Origin: Heterobilharzia americana
Lineage: Eukaryota; Platyhelminthes; Trematoda; Strigeidida; Schistosomatidae
Assembly (NCBI GenBank): GCA_944470555.2
Contig: OX104134.1
Coordinates: 67,450,678 to 67,514,677 of the forward strand
Length of the DNA stretch: 64,000 nt
Direction of reading: 5' to 3'
Each line of letters begins with the position of its first letter. Position 1 is the first letter of the stretch. The notes below the pieces were generated by a model. That model was not told the DNA's origin. It worked only from the letters and a program-made list of their open reading frames with translations, and searched no databases. A program made the translations under genes and the position numbers. Of the stretch, positions 1 to 11,574 are shown one piece after another.

Positions 1-2089
1 TTGCGGATATGTGAGTGAGCTACGTAAAGCAATAGTTATAAATCTCAAATGGTAAAAACGACTGCTAGTAAAGCATTGTGAATATCCCGTCTTGTGTTTA
101 ATTCCGTCATCGACCTCCTGGCGTAAGAAAGCATGTTTAGTTGTGACTACATTCAGATGAGAAAGGGCTGGGAATTAATAATCACGTGGATAAGCTGAAG
201 TTATGTTTTCACTTACGGTTATCAACCAAGTAATGCAAGCCAGTCGTAAAACAGTATAAATAAACTTGGAGCAGTAAATTCAGATAAGACTTCCTCTTAT
301 GTACTTCCATTTATCATGAACGGTTGGAACAATGAAACTGTAAAATTCTAAAGGTACCCTCTTGCGTAAAATAACAAAGCGAAATTCAATAGCTCTCCTG
401 AAGAAAATTTTTAATTCCTATACACGGATATTTTATCGTTTTTTCAGCTGATGCAAGTGCTAAATAGTTGCATATGACAAGGCTTTAAAATCCTCAATAT
501 TCAGCTCAAGTAAAATTATCTGGTTCAGCATAGTCAGCATTTTTAAGTAACTGAAATACCAAAAGTCATTTGTTATTTTACGGTGATGAAGTTTAAGCAA
601 CCTAAGTTGACACAAATCATTTAAATAAACGTCAAAGTTTTTCAGTCCTACTCGTCTTAGCTTTGTTACACGAGAGTCAAAGACCTCAGTCACAGAAAAT
701 CTCAGGGTCCATCCAAGCTAAACGTCACCTGCATGAATAACTAGAATATTATGTATGGCAAGGTAAGATTTAACGTTAGAATTATCTGTTGAGTATAGCA
801 CAAAGAGATAAAACTTTATTGCTGGTTTTTTCGGATGCATTTTATTGTTCAAAGTAATATCAAAGTCCTGATACCTTGATAAGTCCCGACTGATAATCAA
901 CCTACAACTCCATTTTACTTACGAAGTTCCAGAGCAAACGATCAAAAAAACACAACAAAGGAGACTCCCAAGTGGAAAGCATAATAATTAAAAACAAGTA
1001 AACAAACCACACAAGTGAAATATAAAGAAATGAAGAGACCACATACAATTTTGAACTCAGGGAGAAATAGCTTATCACTGTTTGCAATGGCACAGATAAA
1101 TTGACTCCTATTTTCTTCTAGGTCACCACATATTAGTACTTCTAGTTTGCTCATTTTCCCCCCTCAGTTTCTTTCTATACCTTCTTCGTCCTGCTTTTTA
1201 TATTTACTGAGATTTTCAGAAGCTGAATATACTTAAACAATGGAATATTGAGTGCGTTACCAACTTATTGTTTTTTAGTGAGGTGAAACTGCTTGTCATC
1301 ATGAAAACCCCGTAAGAGACACTAAGTAAAATTATATAAAACTAATTATATTTCAGCTGATTAAATCAACAGTAAAATCCAGATCCTACCTTCAAAATAA
1401 AATATGAAAAGGAAATATGCGCTCACAATAGTAAGAATTCTGGCTAGGAATAACGGGTGACCAGTTGAAACAAACCTTTCCTTATTCTACTTTCGCCATA
1501 TAAATTCCGCGCTCTAAGTCAATAAACTACCAGCTGCTGTCAATTCGACTCATTGCAGGGATGAAATAATTTGATGGGCTACTTGCCGATGAAGAAATCC
1601 TACTTGCTTTTATAATCCCAGTAATCGGAAGTAAACGTTAACGAGTTACTTTTCTTTGGTACTAGCACCTATTCCACCAAATGTTTAATAAGGAAGATTT
1701 TAAGTAGAATAACTTTTCCTGGTTTTCCAATATTCTTAAAAGCTAACTGAAGTCATGTATTCTATACATTTGCTGACATTCTTCAAATTCGTGCACCAAG
1801 TGCATTTGGTTTTAGTGTAAAATAAAATTCACAGTTCATTATTTTGTTGGATGTAACCCAGAAAATTTGCCAAAACACGAATTTCGTAGTTCCAGTGATA
1901 ACATGTAACAGTTTTACTTTTCTCAAAACAAATGGTTATGAGCATACAAACCAAACTTTTACTTCGCAAATTATACACAAAATATCATAATCTTTATTGT
2001 GTTAGAAATGTCAAGTAACAGAATCACATCGTCAAACAGTATAGCTATTTATAATAATAACAGTAATAGAAGCAAAGAAAATCGTTCAA
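1..2089. other. AT-rich stretch without recognised genes
   Basis: Only open frames of 60-77 codons occur here (for example minus strand 460-693 and 942-1154). They are rich in Leu, Phe and Ile, as expected of translated AT-rich DNA, and show no known motif. No repeat shared with the rest of the window was noticed. Likely intergenic or intronic. Confidence 0.5.
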
Positions 2090-2099
2090 AATCTCCATG

Positions 2100-2400
2100 T
2101 TGCTACAATACACAGAAGTCACCTCATAAACGCTATCTTAGATTCTCAATAAGACTGGAATCAGGGTGGCACTGAAGCCCACAAACCCACATAGAAATAA
2201 GCATTTTAGATCAAAAGATCCTACTGAGCCAACGACAAAAAATATTTGGTTCACAATAAGGTTGGACAAAGCCACTGTACTTAAGTCCAATATAATCAGT
2301 TCGAGAAAGAGATTGATTACTCAATCTTCGTTCATCGAATCAACACCCAACACACGGAATAGAAATGACGCAACACCTATACCAGAGATATGAAAAACTT
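2100..2400 (+). mobile_element. Penelope-like element fragment (region before the GIY-YIG domain)
   Basis: A 75-codon frame (2166-2393) contains the stretch ALKPTNPHRNK followed by KDPTEPTTKN. The nucleotides align with the region just upstream of the GIY-YIG domain of the better preserved Penelope-like fragment at 11,586: both run from a tgctac/tgctat block through a shared gaattct/gattctc block to a stretch encoding LKxTNxxxNK. Penelope-like retroelements encode a reverse transcriptase followed by a GIY-YIG endonuclease that cuts the insertion target. Here the GIY-YIG core itself (Y-x-I-x-C...YVG) is missing and the frame runs into unrelated residues, so this is a dead, truncated fragment. 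The assignment rests on similarity to one other copy in this window. Confidence 0.5.
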
Positions 2401-2554
2401 TGCTACCAATAAAAACAACTCATATAAAGTGACATAACTATAAAAATCAAATGTCAAAAGTAGTGTGACTACATTGATATGATTATGAGTAATGATAATT
2501 TATGCTCGAAACATCATCAAGTAAATAATACTAGATCACTGTGTGTTATGGGTT

Positions 2555-3065
2555 AGATAAACAAATCTAATATGGAATTAAATTCTACCACAGTGCCTAA
2601 GTTTTACACCTATATTAATGAAACCTATGGTTCACTAAATCGCTTGCAATGACTATGAAGTAAAACACATACGTCCGAATGCAAGAATTTAGCTGAATCG
2701 AACCCAGTAGACCCCTATAAGATTTTGAAACCAGCTATTCATGTAACTACACACAATTAAATGATAGGATGGGATAGGGTGACAGTTCTGTGAACTAACG
2801 TAGTTGGGTGGAACGAGAGGTTGATAAGTGATTTTTTTTATCGAGTCAGAACCAGATATCTAAAAATTTTTATAATTTGTATAACAAAGGAGAATAATAA
2901 CCAAAACTATATAAACTATTTGTCCAAGTTGTGAAGCTATCTTGATAAAACTGTGGAAATAAATTGTGTCCAGTATATAAAACTATTTTATTGTGCGAAA
3001 CATCTGGTAAACAAATTATAATGGAATACCAATCTACCGTAGTACCTGAGTCTAACTCTTACAAC
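2555..3065. repeat. Pair of degenerate direct repeats in AT-rich DNA
   Basis: The segment at about 2555-2608 (gataaacaaatctaatatgg onward to gtgcctaag) resembles that at about 3006-3065 (ggtaaacaaattataatgg onward to agtacctgag). The two are about 450 bases apart in the same orientation. Related agctga/agctgg blocks recur near 2691, 3304 and 3611. This looks like an old repeated unit, too decayed to name. The remainder of 2401-3759 shows no coding signal. Confidence 0.3.
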
Positions 3066-3759
3066 ATGAAGAACCAGACTCGTATAATATAATGACCTCA
3101 CCGTAAAACTACTATCCGTGATAAATAAAAAAGGGATAAAAGCTTGTGAATAAAGTAGGAAATGGTTGTATATCCGATCAATAAACAAAACTCGTTTAAA
3201 TGTAGTCACAATCCAATTAAGTTATGATGGCGTGTTATTTATCACTAAGCAGATAAGCAGTAAACAGAAAAGCATGAAAGCACCTACATCAGTATACGAA
3301 TTTTAGCTGGATAGGGAAGGTCAGAAAAATGCCGTCTGTTAAAGTCTAGCATGACGATCAAAATACACTGTAATCAGAAATAAGTGCTTGTAGACTTTAT
3401 ATCTGTTGACTTAACAGGTCTAATATAAGGTTGGTTTGTGGTTTATTGAGTTGCATTTCACTAAATTAGAGTTTTTATTTTGTATGTATTTACCAAACAC
3501 AACCACAGATAAACTACTAATTATAAATACCCATTAACTAACCATAATATCAGTCAAATGATAACCCATTTCACTATCTCACATCGGAATGGCTTCCCAT
3601 TGTGAAATTCAGCTGGATGAACACAAAAGTTTCTTTTGTCCATTATAGTTCTTGCACTTACAACAAAGAAAAATCTTTAATGAGTTGCCTTTGAATGTGG
3701 ATCAACAATAAAAAAGTTAACTAACAAATCAGATAGGTGGACAAAATCAATACATCACC

Positions 3760-4745
3760 TTCCATACAAATGCATCATTTCAAGTTGCCACACTTCATAG
3801 TAGCATGAAAAGAAAGACTTATATCAAGGTAGGCAAAGGTGTATGAGGCGAAAAGGGGTTTGAAATTCAAGGTAAGTTAGAAAACATTCTAGTTCTAGAC
3901 GTCAAAGAGTAAATACCTCTGCGCTACCGTAACTGATTTTCAGCCATATCACCAAGAGACCTCAACGACTGATTCCTATCGCCTCGATAACCTCAGCCAG
4001 GTAGTATCCACCACACTACATTGCTCAAACCACCAGTCAGGGAGTTCATGCACTGGTACCACATCTTGGTCTGACTGCATTGATCCCTCTTCCAAAGTAA
4101 TCGGAATTCTCCTAGCTCTTCACGTCGAGGCAGGTGGTAGCTGGGTATGCGCAACGCATGTCCAAGCGGCCTACGTCGCTGAAGGTTCACAACCTTATCG
4201 GCTGACTTTCCTAGTGCCCTTCCTCAAAACACGATATTTCTTAATCGGTGATTCCATCATACGGAACTAATGCTATGAAAATACCTATGATCAAAACCTA
4301 TAGTCTCTTCACATCTCCTATTTTCGACGGTCATATGTCAGAGTTGTATATTAGGGCAGAACGGAATGCAGAATAGTATACTCATCTTCTAATAGGTAGT
4401 CGAATACCTTGCCAGTTGGCATCAGAGATTAGGCGAGTTGGTGAGTGCCAAACGAGTCTTCTGTATCTCAGCCGAGATTTCGTCATTAACTAACCTGTCC
4501 AGGCTGATGCAGCTCTTCCCAAGGTCCTCAGAAAAACGTTCGTTTTGTCAGCGTTTCCATATATCAGGGTAACGTCATCTGTGCACTCCGAGTAACCCAA
4601 ATGCCCTACAGGGAGTAAATCAGTCCGTGTGAAGTTAGAGGTAGCCAAAGTGGTTTTCATTAATATATCTATAACTAAGTTAAACAGGGATGGTGAAAGC
4701 AGACATACCTGGTGCATACCACTAGTTATCCTTCATTCTAATGAT
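3760..4745 (-). mobile_element. 5'-truncated LINE: end of RT domain, C-terminal region and 3' UTR
   Basis: Read on the minus strand, 4717-4490 gives the end of a LINE reverse transcriptase: QVCLLSPSLFNLVIDILM (motif B, normally RQGCLLSP) followed by ECTDDVTLIYG, a decayed YADD motif C in which Ala is lost and Tyr is Cys. Further down, 4190-3993 gives the typical C-terminal region: RPLGHALRIPSYHLPR, then a GGLSNV block and the remains of an RDYRN...LGDMA block (3990-3920). The connecting stretch (4490-4190) is frameshifted but still shows LALTNS and NHRLRN-like pieces. Loss of everything before RT motif B is the usual 5' truncation of target-primed insertion. The clade was not resolved; it is distinct from the RTE copies elsewhere. 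Non-coding sequence below about 3,900 is presumed 3' UTR. Confidence 0.75.
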
Positions 4746-4872
4746 AACTCTCTATAAGCCCTTACTCGGCTACGCGAGTCCAAGTACACAGCTTTGATTA
4801 ACGTTACGTACTTGCCTGGTACTCTTTCTGCATTAAGATACTGCTACAATATATCTCGGTCGACAAAAGGGA

Positions 4873-5080
4873 ATGCTTCCGTCAGGCCAGCGGCTGAAGA
4901 GGTCCAAATTCAGAATTTATTGCTCTCAAAAGATACCTTTGCGACAAGTTTTGAAAAACAGAAAACCTGGTTTCTGAGAGAATTCAAGTGTCGTGCTCAA
5001 GTTTACCAGAAATTTCTTAGGATAGTTAAATGTGAGCACACGATTATAGAGGAGCTATTAGAAACTATACAGGTGTTACT
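4873..5080 (+). CDS. Possible host exon or gene fragment, helical protein
   Basis: A 96-codon frame (4794-5084) ends in about 65 residues that look like real protein rather than translated noise: EVQIQNLLLSKDTFATSFEKQ, then WFLREFKCRAQVYQKFLRIV, then a CEHTIIEELLETIQ stretch. The heptad-like spacing of Leu, Ile and Val with many charged residues suggests an alpha-helical or coiled-coil segment. It carries no transposon motif. The open segment ends at ...ETIQ with the bases cag|gtgtta, which could be a splice donor; a possible acceptor, acag, lies near 4791 and another AG near 4884. I cannot name a family. It could be one exon of a host gene, a retrocopied fragment or chance; the absence of recognisable neighbouring exons argues for caution. 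Confidence 0.3.
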
Positions 5081-5288
5081 TTAAATAGTTCTTCCCAGTG
5101 TATCTCTGTAATATTCAAATGGTCGTTTTGTTAATTGATGAGCGATTCATATGTAACTAAATACCATGTCCTAGTAACTTTGAAAGTTAATTGTAGTGAA
5201 GGACGTTCCTTCAGTAAATTATTATGTAAGTGTTATTGCTTACTAGTTCAATTTTTTGTGATACAAAAAATTATTATTTTGACTATCT

Positions 5289-5400
5289 GAGATAGCAGTG
5301 GTTCGGCAGACTTGTACTGAAACTGGATGGCTGCTGGCTGGAATGTTACTGTGGCCCAAATTTTCATTTCATCTTCAATCATCACCGAATATTAATGCAA
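5289..5400 (+). repeat. SINE-like fragment
   Basis: The block gagatagcagtggttcggca matches gagatagctgtggtttagca at about 59,876. The later tggcccaaattttcatttca and caatcatcacc blocks match the SINE tail (ggcccagatctcatttcgcc, then cactcatcaccca) seen on the minus strand at 59,820-59,960. The order and relative orientation of the blocks differ from the 60-kb locus, so this is a rearranged or older copy. No A or B box was seen here. Confidence 0.4.
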
Positions 5401-6097
5401 CATATTATCTTTCGACACTGAAAATGCAACAACAATGTCACGAATACTGTACAAGTCATTTTTGGATGTATAGATGTACAGCTACAAAATAAAGGTTTCT
5501 TCAGATTTTGAACGCAGAATAGCCTAAATTGACCCAGTTTTCCAGGTTAGACTAACGAAACAACGAATATGCTCTGAACTTTTTAAACATCAGTTGAAAT
5601 TTTTTATACTGGTTGTTTTCCAGGTCACTTCTTAGATCTTATGCAAGCTGAACTGAATCTGTTGATTAAATGTCCTACAAAGCATTTAAGACGTATACTT
5701 ACCACTTTTATTATTTACAGTATTTCAGACTTATCAATTCCTGCTAGCTTCTGAAAAAAATTATGAAGCCACTTAATCCCATCTTAGATAACAAGTAAAT
5801 GTTTCCTTTCTTAAAAATGCACCAAAAATTCATTATTCATTTTCTTTTGAGAATATTTCATTCCGGGTACACAGTTATCTTTACGGGGATAAATAAATCA
5901 GTTCACTCACTCAAAACTGGATACTATTTATTTGTGGCGGTAAAATGTAAGCCCATATAAGAAATACACTCGTAAGTGGATATTTCACAAAGATATTTGC
6001 TGATAAATATTTGTTGATATACTTGTAATTCTACGTTGTAATACTTGATCGAATTGTTCGAACTCTTTTCGCATATGGGCTGCTATGGGGAGGCCTC
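5401..6097. other. AT-rich stretch without recognised genes
   Basis: No coding frame with motifs and no repeat shared with the rest of the window was seen between the SINE-like scrap and the 3' tail of RTE copy A. Confidence 0.45.
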
Positions 6098-6841
6098 GAT
6101 ATTATCATTATTATCTATTTGTACATTGGAACCCTAGTGGAACATAGGGCTCCAGTGGCACGTTGCCACTGCACTCTCTTCTCCGTAGTATTTCAAACCT
6201 GGATCCACGACTACCAAGAATCTTTCACTTCCTCCTCACACGATCTCCCACATTTTACTATCGGACGCCCAACCCCTCGTTTCCCATGAGGGTCCCACTT
6301 GAGGGCCTGGGGCATCGTGTCCCCAAACGGTCTTCTCAGTGTATGCCCAATCCATCTCCACTTTCTTCTGAATATTTGTTGGGCGATAGGTTGTTGGTTG
6401 GTCTGCTGCTAGCCAGCCAGAGAACCTGTTGCTGATTGGTATTATTCTGGAAATCCGATCTTCAGTGTCGATTATAGGCGGCTGGTGATGAATGTCTGTA
6501 GTTTGTTGGAAATCCCTTTCTGACGCGCCAAGTCTCTGAAACATGTAGAAACACTGACTTGACTGAATTAGTGTTGGAAATCCGGATCATGCTCTTTGTG
6601 CTGAGTGAAGTGGAGTTCTATAGATCTCTACACGATTTCGGATTAATCAAAGCTTATCTTGCTTCTCCGATAGTGGCTTTGACTTCCTCATCTGCACCTT
6701 TGCCGCCTGTACTCGAAACAATGCTACGTAGGTAGTAGGCGAAAGAGACTACTTCCTTTACATTTCACTTCTTGATGGTGAGCGGTGCTTGCCGTTGTTG
6801 TTGTTCGTTGAGTATCTTCATCACCTCCGTCTTCTCAAAGT

Positions 6842-7850
6842 TCATCTGAAGTCCCGTCTTCCCTTCCCCGTCCCTTCCGACAACTTGTTACTCTCCGCCT
6901 GTAAACCTTCAAGCTTGTGCAACATTAGACACGAATTATCGTCGGCAAAATCCAAATCTTCTAGGCTCTTTTCACTGGTCAAACAGCGTATCTCCACCTT
7001 CTCACTCCTCAAGAATTGCCGCATGGTCCAGTCCAGTCGACCACAATCAAGAAGATCATCGGTGGTGGTAGGCAACCTTGTCTTTCTCCTATCTTCACCT
7101 CGAAAGCATCATCGAGCTTTCCATTATGGATCACTTGGCATGTAGGATCATATAGCATGGCAGATAGCTGTTGAATGAGGTTGATAAAGGTTTGTAGCAA
7201 GTCGCAGTGTTGAAGTAGTTGCCAAATTACTTGTTGGTCGACGCCGTTGAAGGCCTTTTTAAAGTCGATGAAGTTGAGGTTGAGTTGTGTTGACTGCCAT
7301 TCTATGTCCTGTTTTGTGATTATGCGTAGCGTTGCAATTTGATTCGCACAGGATTTGTTTTTCCTGAAGCCAGTCAGCTTGGTCCGATAGTAACTCTGAA
7401 TGCAGAGCATTTTCCGGTCTCTCCAGGATGATGTGGCTTAATATTCTGCTTGGTGTGGACAGGAGCATGATTCCGCACCAGTTCTTGCAAAGACGTAGGC
7501 CACCCTTGTTTGGGAGGCAGGTATCTTTCCCCCCTTCCTTCCTGGCAAACCTTGTGCAGTAGTGGAGTGAGCATGTCCGCTGTTGTCTCTGCATCTGTTT
7601 TCAGTGTTTCTGGAGGAATTCCATCCAGTCCTGTTGCTTTTCCAGCTTTTACCAACTTTATGGTGTTCAGGACTTCACTTCTGCTTTTGTCTGTGTTCAC
7701 TGGTAATCCTGTGGTTGTTGAGAATATTTCTGGACGAGTTTCAGGTGGTGGTAGTCGATTCAAGAGTTTCTTGAAGCCGTCAACCCATCGTTTCCTTTGC
7801 TCATCCTCTTTGATAACTAGGTTTTCTTCACCACCTTTCACTGGTCTCAT
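6842..7850 (-). pseudogene. RTE reverse transcriptase, copy A, three frameshifts
   Basis: The RT domain is spread over four overlapping minus-strand frames. 7850-7374 carries the N-terminal part (QRKRWVDGFKKLLNR, then GKATGLDGIPPETL, the usual SGKA-G-D-IP-E block). 7594-7259 carries the NWCGIMLLSTPSRIL block (normally NYRGITLLS). 7410-7009 carries KSCANQIATLRII, motif A FIDFKKAFNGVD (AFD altered to AFN) and motif B ERQGCLPPPMIFLIVVDW. 7075-6842 carries motif C LDFADD, the catalytic Asp pair, which is intact. At least two frameshifts separate the first three frames, and one lies between motifs B and C. The product cannot be made from this copy. A further out-of-frame stretch (MNFEKTEMMKIL, then YYLRSIVSSTGG) continues the C-terminal region towards 6,650. 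Confidence 0.85.
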
Positions 7851-8623
7851 CTGAGTTCATCTCTTCCCAGATAGTGACCTGGTTATTTGATATGATGTTG
7901 TCATGTGTCTCCTACCTGCAGCCTGTTCTGTTTCACTTGCAAGTGTGTTGTAGAAGTGTCTTTTGTCTTTCCGTGCACTCTCATTCACTTCTTTGTCCAG
8001 TGTAGTGCTTTATACACTGCATTCAATTCCTCCTTTCGTTGTTCATCTTTGCACTGCTTTATCTTATGCTTCACCATCACCACCTTCCTCTTCCTCCTCT
8101 ATCAGCTTCCATGTCGAGATCCGTCGAGGTCCATTCCTTGACTTACCGCTTCTTCTTCCTTCCTAACACGGTTATGCAAGTTTCTTTCCACATCTCTTCC
8201 ACGGAATTCCAGTGTTCTTCCACTCAGGTTTATTCCGCGATGTTGTTCAATATCTTCCGTTTTGTCCTGATGACTGACTGATGTCAAGATGTCCTTTGTA
8301 GTTTTGTCCTTCAGTTCGGTTTCTGTTTTGGGTGGGTGTGGAACTTGAACTGTGGTCTATCACAAGCTTCTTCTTTGAAGGCTCTCAACTTGATTTTGCA
8401 GGTAGGTTTCTTGCCCTAGATAGTGGGTGGTGTGAACCTACATCTACTCCTCTCCTCGATCTCATCTTGTGTCCAGTAGGCTGCGTCTCCACTTGCTCAA
8501 AATTGATGTGTATTCAATCTGACTTTTAGTGTGTCCTGGTGCCTGATGAAATCCATGTCGCTGCCTTGTGAATATCTGCGTGTTCGCACACGCTGCCTCT
8601 ATTCACCGAATTGTTGAATGCGC

Positions 8624-8790
8624 AGAAGTCTGCAAACAGTTCTGCATTCTCGTTCATTTCATCGAGTGGCCTCCATATTACCTGAATATTTATTATCTAT
8701 GGACGAAATGCTCGTCCTAGACCTTTCTGCTAGCCAAAAGCAAGTAAATTGGCATGATAAATATGCGCAGAAGTCTGCAAACAGTTCTCC
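8624..8790 (-). repeat. Internal direct duplication with insert inside the endonuclease (copy A)
   Basis: The block gcgcagaagtctgcaaacag starts at about 8622 and again at about 8764, 142 bases apart in the same orientation. The flanking bases (ctgcattctcgttcatttca versus ctccattttcactcatcatt) are also related. Between the two is about 105 bases with no endonuclease coding sense. The same structure is present at the equivalent places in copies B (about 14,450-14,620) and C (about 29,872-30,040). Confidence 0.85.
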
Positions 8791-9127
8791 ATTTTCACTC
8801 ATCATTTCACCCAGTGCTTCTCGACCCATGATCAGTTCTCTCCCCGTGTTGTCTGCTCGCAGTTTGGCATTCATGTCGTCCATTGGAATTTGATGTCGGC
8901 AACCGGGGCTGGATCTTGTTCATTACTGATTGCAGTTAGCTGTAGAACTCCTCCTTCTTCTCCTGATCTGCGTTATTTGCAGGTGCGTGGTGTAGCACTG
9001 TATAATTGTGACTTTCCTTCCTTTTGAGTTGAATCATGCTACCATGATCCTGCAGGAGATCGGTTTCCACTGCATGAGAGAGAGAGAGCCTTCGATGCTC
9101 TTGTGAGGGGGACATCATGATGGCCAC
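8659..9127 (-). pseudogene. RTE endonuclease remnant, copy A
   Basis: Frame 9127-8936 contains part of the AP-like endonuclease (SQEHRRLSLSHAVETDLL, then HAPANNADQEKKEEFYS, the ITQCYAPT-type block). Frame 8883-8659 contains MDDMNAKLRADNTGREL (the GDFNA-type block with a catalytic Asp and Asn) and NGELFADFCA. The reading then runs into the 142-bp duplication/insertion and resumes out of frame as FADFCA-like text followed by a decayed IHKATW block (about 8,600-8,540). The N-terminal TWNV/MFEAGK block seen in B and C is missing because of 5' truncation. Confidence 0.8.
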
Positions 9128-9186
9128 TCCAAAACCAGATGAGCTCGTGGTTGTCGTCTGGGTGACAATATCGGAGTAGATTACTG

Positions 9187-10904
9187 GTTCTCCCCAATTG
9201 GGTTAATATCTCAGTTAGCGATGTAAATTTCTTAAGCGGAATTTATTTGTTGGCATATGCTTTGACAGTTACGAGTGTGTTGCATCCTGCTTACAACTAT
9301 GTCCTAATCGGTAGAAGGAAATCCTTGTTGGTCGCAGTAGTAATTATTATTAAGTGAACTAAACTGAACTTGTTTATTGAAAAAGAGGCAGCTGATCGCC
9401 TTCTATTTTCACCATAATCATTCATGTTTTTTTATTTAATGCGCACTCTTTCAAACTGTCCATACTTCTATCTTCCTGATATCTGACTCTATAATTGATT
9501 CCTACTTTATATGGACAGTTTCACTGTGTGACCTTAACTCACGTCCTACTTTAAACCCTACTTTAATATTTTTAACTTATCATATATGCTTAAGTGATCC
9601 TTCCTACTCCAATTTTCCATTTATCAAAAATGATGGAATAACAATGGCTGTATAAGCATAGCTTCGATTTAAATCAGTAGTTTATTTCACTGACACTTCA
9701 AAATATATGTCACTTTCTTCATTTTTCATCAGTTTTCATCAGGGAAGCCCTCAACTATTAATGTATGTACATTGTGATTCTCTGCTTATTTCCCGTAGTT
9801 TTTATAGCCTGTACAGAATTGAAGAAAAGGCAACTAAGTATCATGAATTCATCCTATTCTAAAAATTTTTCTAGCTCCTGCTTTACCAAAATTTATGAAG
9901 TGAACCAAATGTATGAGACATCGGTGAGTCTTGTAATCTTGTCATACCTCAACAATCTAAACGTTTATTAGTTGCACAAAAGATCTCACAGCTATGAATC
10001 AGATAAAAAGTTCAAGGTTTCTTAATTGCAAAAACAGGTTTCAAACTTTTGACTATCATTACAGAACCCTAGTCGGACAGTTAAGTGCAATTAGAGGGCA
10101 ACTAAATGAAAATGTACATGTTTATAGAGCTAAACAATTTTCTCCTTTTCATTACTAGTATCCGAATGTACACCAAAAGAATCTCTCATAAAATTGTAAT
10201 AACCACTGTTTTATAATGCTAATTTTCTCACAACTTCCACATTTTATTCCTATGCCTTCACTAATTGCTAAACATCATTTAAGCAATCAATATTAACAAC
10301 TCTTTAACAAATATTAATTTCGCAAATGAAGCTAAAAATGATAAAGGAAACGTTTCTGCAAAGAAAGTGACTTCAGTAGTAGGGTAATCAAGTAGGAATG
10401 AAAACTTTCAGTTGATTATTGAAAACCATAATTTACCACTTTTTTTTCTGTGTTCAAGTCAGTAAACATTAGAATTAGTTTTAAGACCGTAAGACGTAGA
10501 ACAAATTTAGTGCATAAAAGATTTGCAAAAAATTTAATTTTACGAGACAAATATGAATCTTTCCACTAACATATGAGTGAAACTTGGGCTCTGTGGTAGG
10601 TTGTAATTCTAGTTTAGTTTATTTGTGTCCATATCTTTAGAGTAGGACTAAGTAGTGTAGGTATGTAGATGACACATTTACAGAAGTGAAATCGGGGCAT
10701 ATTAGTAGGTTCTTTACACACATAAATTTCGTAGTGAACACAGTTCAGTTTACCTATGAATTAGAGTTAACAACTCTGGATTGCAGGATAAAACGAGGAC
10801 AATTTGGAACTTTAACCACCAATGCCATTAGGGACGCTTCCCATTCCAGCCGCTGTTTAAACTTCAAATAATTTCACAGTCAAAGTAAGCTTGATTAAAT
10901 GTCT
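9187..10904. other. AT-rich stretch without recognised genes
   Basis: Only frames below 70 codons occur (9765-9971 plus, 10686-10871 plus). None has a motif. No repeat shared with other parts of the window was noticed. Confidence 0.45.
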
Positions 10905-11400
10905 AAATTACATGGCAAAGCTTTTCCTAGTAGGAGAAACAGCTTGAAATGTTGGAGGATATTTGTAGCTCAGGTAGATGATCTTGGTGGTGTTGTGTTC
11001 TCTGAGCTGCGCGGTTTAATCGTGAAGCTTTTATTATCTTCCTAGGAAGCGCCATCAGCGCTAACTTCAATAGTGAAGTGAGCTGTCAGTATCTCTCCGA
11101 GAAGGGTTGAGTAGCTTGCCTTGAAGAACTAGTTTGTAACTGGTTGTTTCCTTTCATTATTGTGTCATTGACTGTATCGATTTTCTTGTTAACCGTTTCC
11201 CTGTTTGGCCTCTGACCTTTTTGTTGTTTATCATTCTACTTATTGGTTGATAGACTGAGCCTATATCTATACTTCTATTGATTTCTGACTGACCTGAGTG
11301 CCAGGCTTCTAGAAATCCTCTTATATTCTTTATCAGCGGAAACACAAATAATATCGGAATTTTTAGAATCTTGACATTCAGGTCAGTCGGCAACAGAGAG
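10905..11400 (-). mobile_element. Penelope-like element, C-terminal tail and 3' region
   Basis: Minus frame 11393-11157 reads DLNVKILKI...RGFLEAWHSGQSEINR and then SVYQPIS. The FLEAWHSG...INR...D....YQP block is the tail I associate with the region after the GIY-YIG endonuclease in fluke Penelope-like proteins. Below it (about 11,070-10,965) lies a piece reading, on the minus strand, KLHDxTAQLREHNTTK, which is shared in decayed form with 47,725-47,615. The GIY-YIG core is absent from this copy. The fragment faces away from the plus-strand GIY-YIG fragment that begins at 11,575, so the two are head to head. Confidence 0.55.
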
Positions 11401-11574
11401 TTGGGACAAGAATTGAGACAGATTAAGAATACTTTACGTCTCAGTAATCGCCAACCTAAACTTATCGATAAATTAGTAAGAAATTGTTAGAAAGATTAAA
11501 AAAGTAATGGTAAAATGAGTGTCAATGATAAAAATAATGTTAGTAATATTGTTGACAATGTGGAAGGGGATTCA

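Larger units (their letters stand above)
6098..9186 (-). mobile_element. RTE-clade non-LTR retrotransposon, copy A (5' truncated)
   Basis: A minus-strand element running from a truncated 5' end at 9186 to a 3' tail at 6098. The tail reads, on the element strand, aaatagataataatgataat, a short AT-rich microsatellite typical of RTE elements. The order is endonuclease, linker, reverse transcriptase, C-terminal region and 3' UTR. RTE elements insert by target-primed reverse transcription using an AP-type endonuclease. Copy A matches copies B and C almost base for base, but stops at gattactg (9186), where B and C continue for a further 0.3-0.4 kb towards their 5' ends. The coding region is broken by the same frameshifts as the other copies. 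The clade call (RTE, like the schistosome SR2 group) is from motif recognition. Confidence 0.85.

Noticed and set aside
6163..6544. Opposed frames of 90 and 102 codons near the RTE 3' end, repeated at 27,386-27,793
   Set aside because: They overlap the C-terminal region and 3' UTR of the RTE element, are only partly in its coding frame, and do not represent separate genes.
7510..8281. Plus-strand frames of 63-114 codons antisense to RTE copy A (and their counterparts in B and C)
   Set aside because: They are the complement of the RT and linker coding regions and show no motif of their own; their triplicate presence is explained by the element copies.
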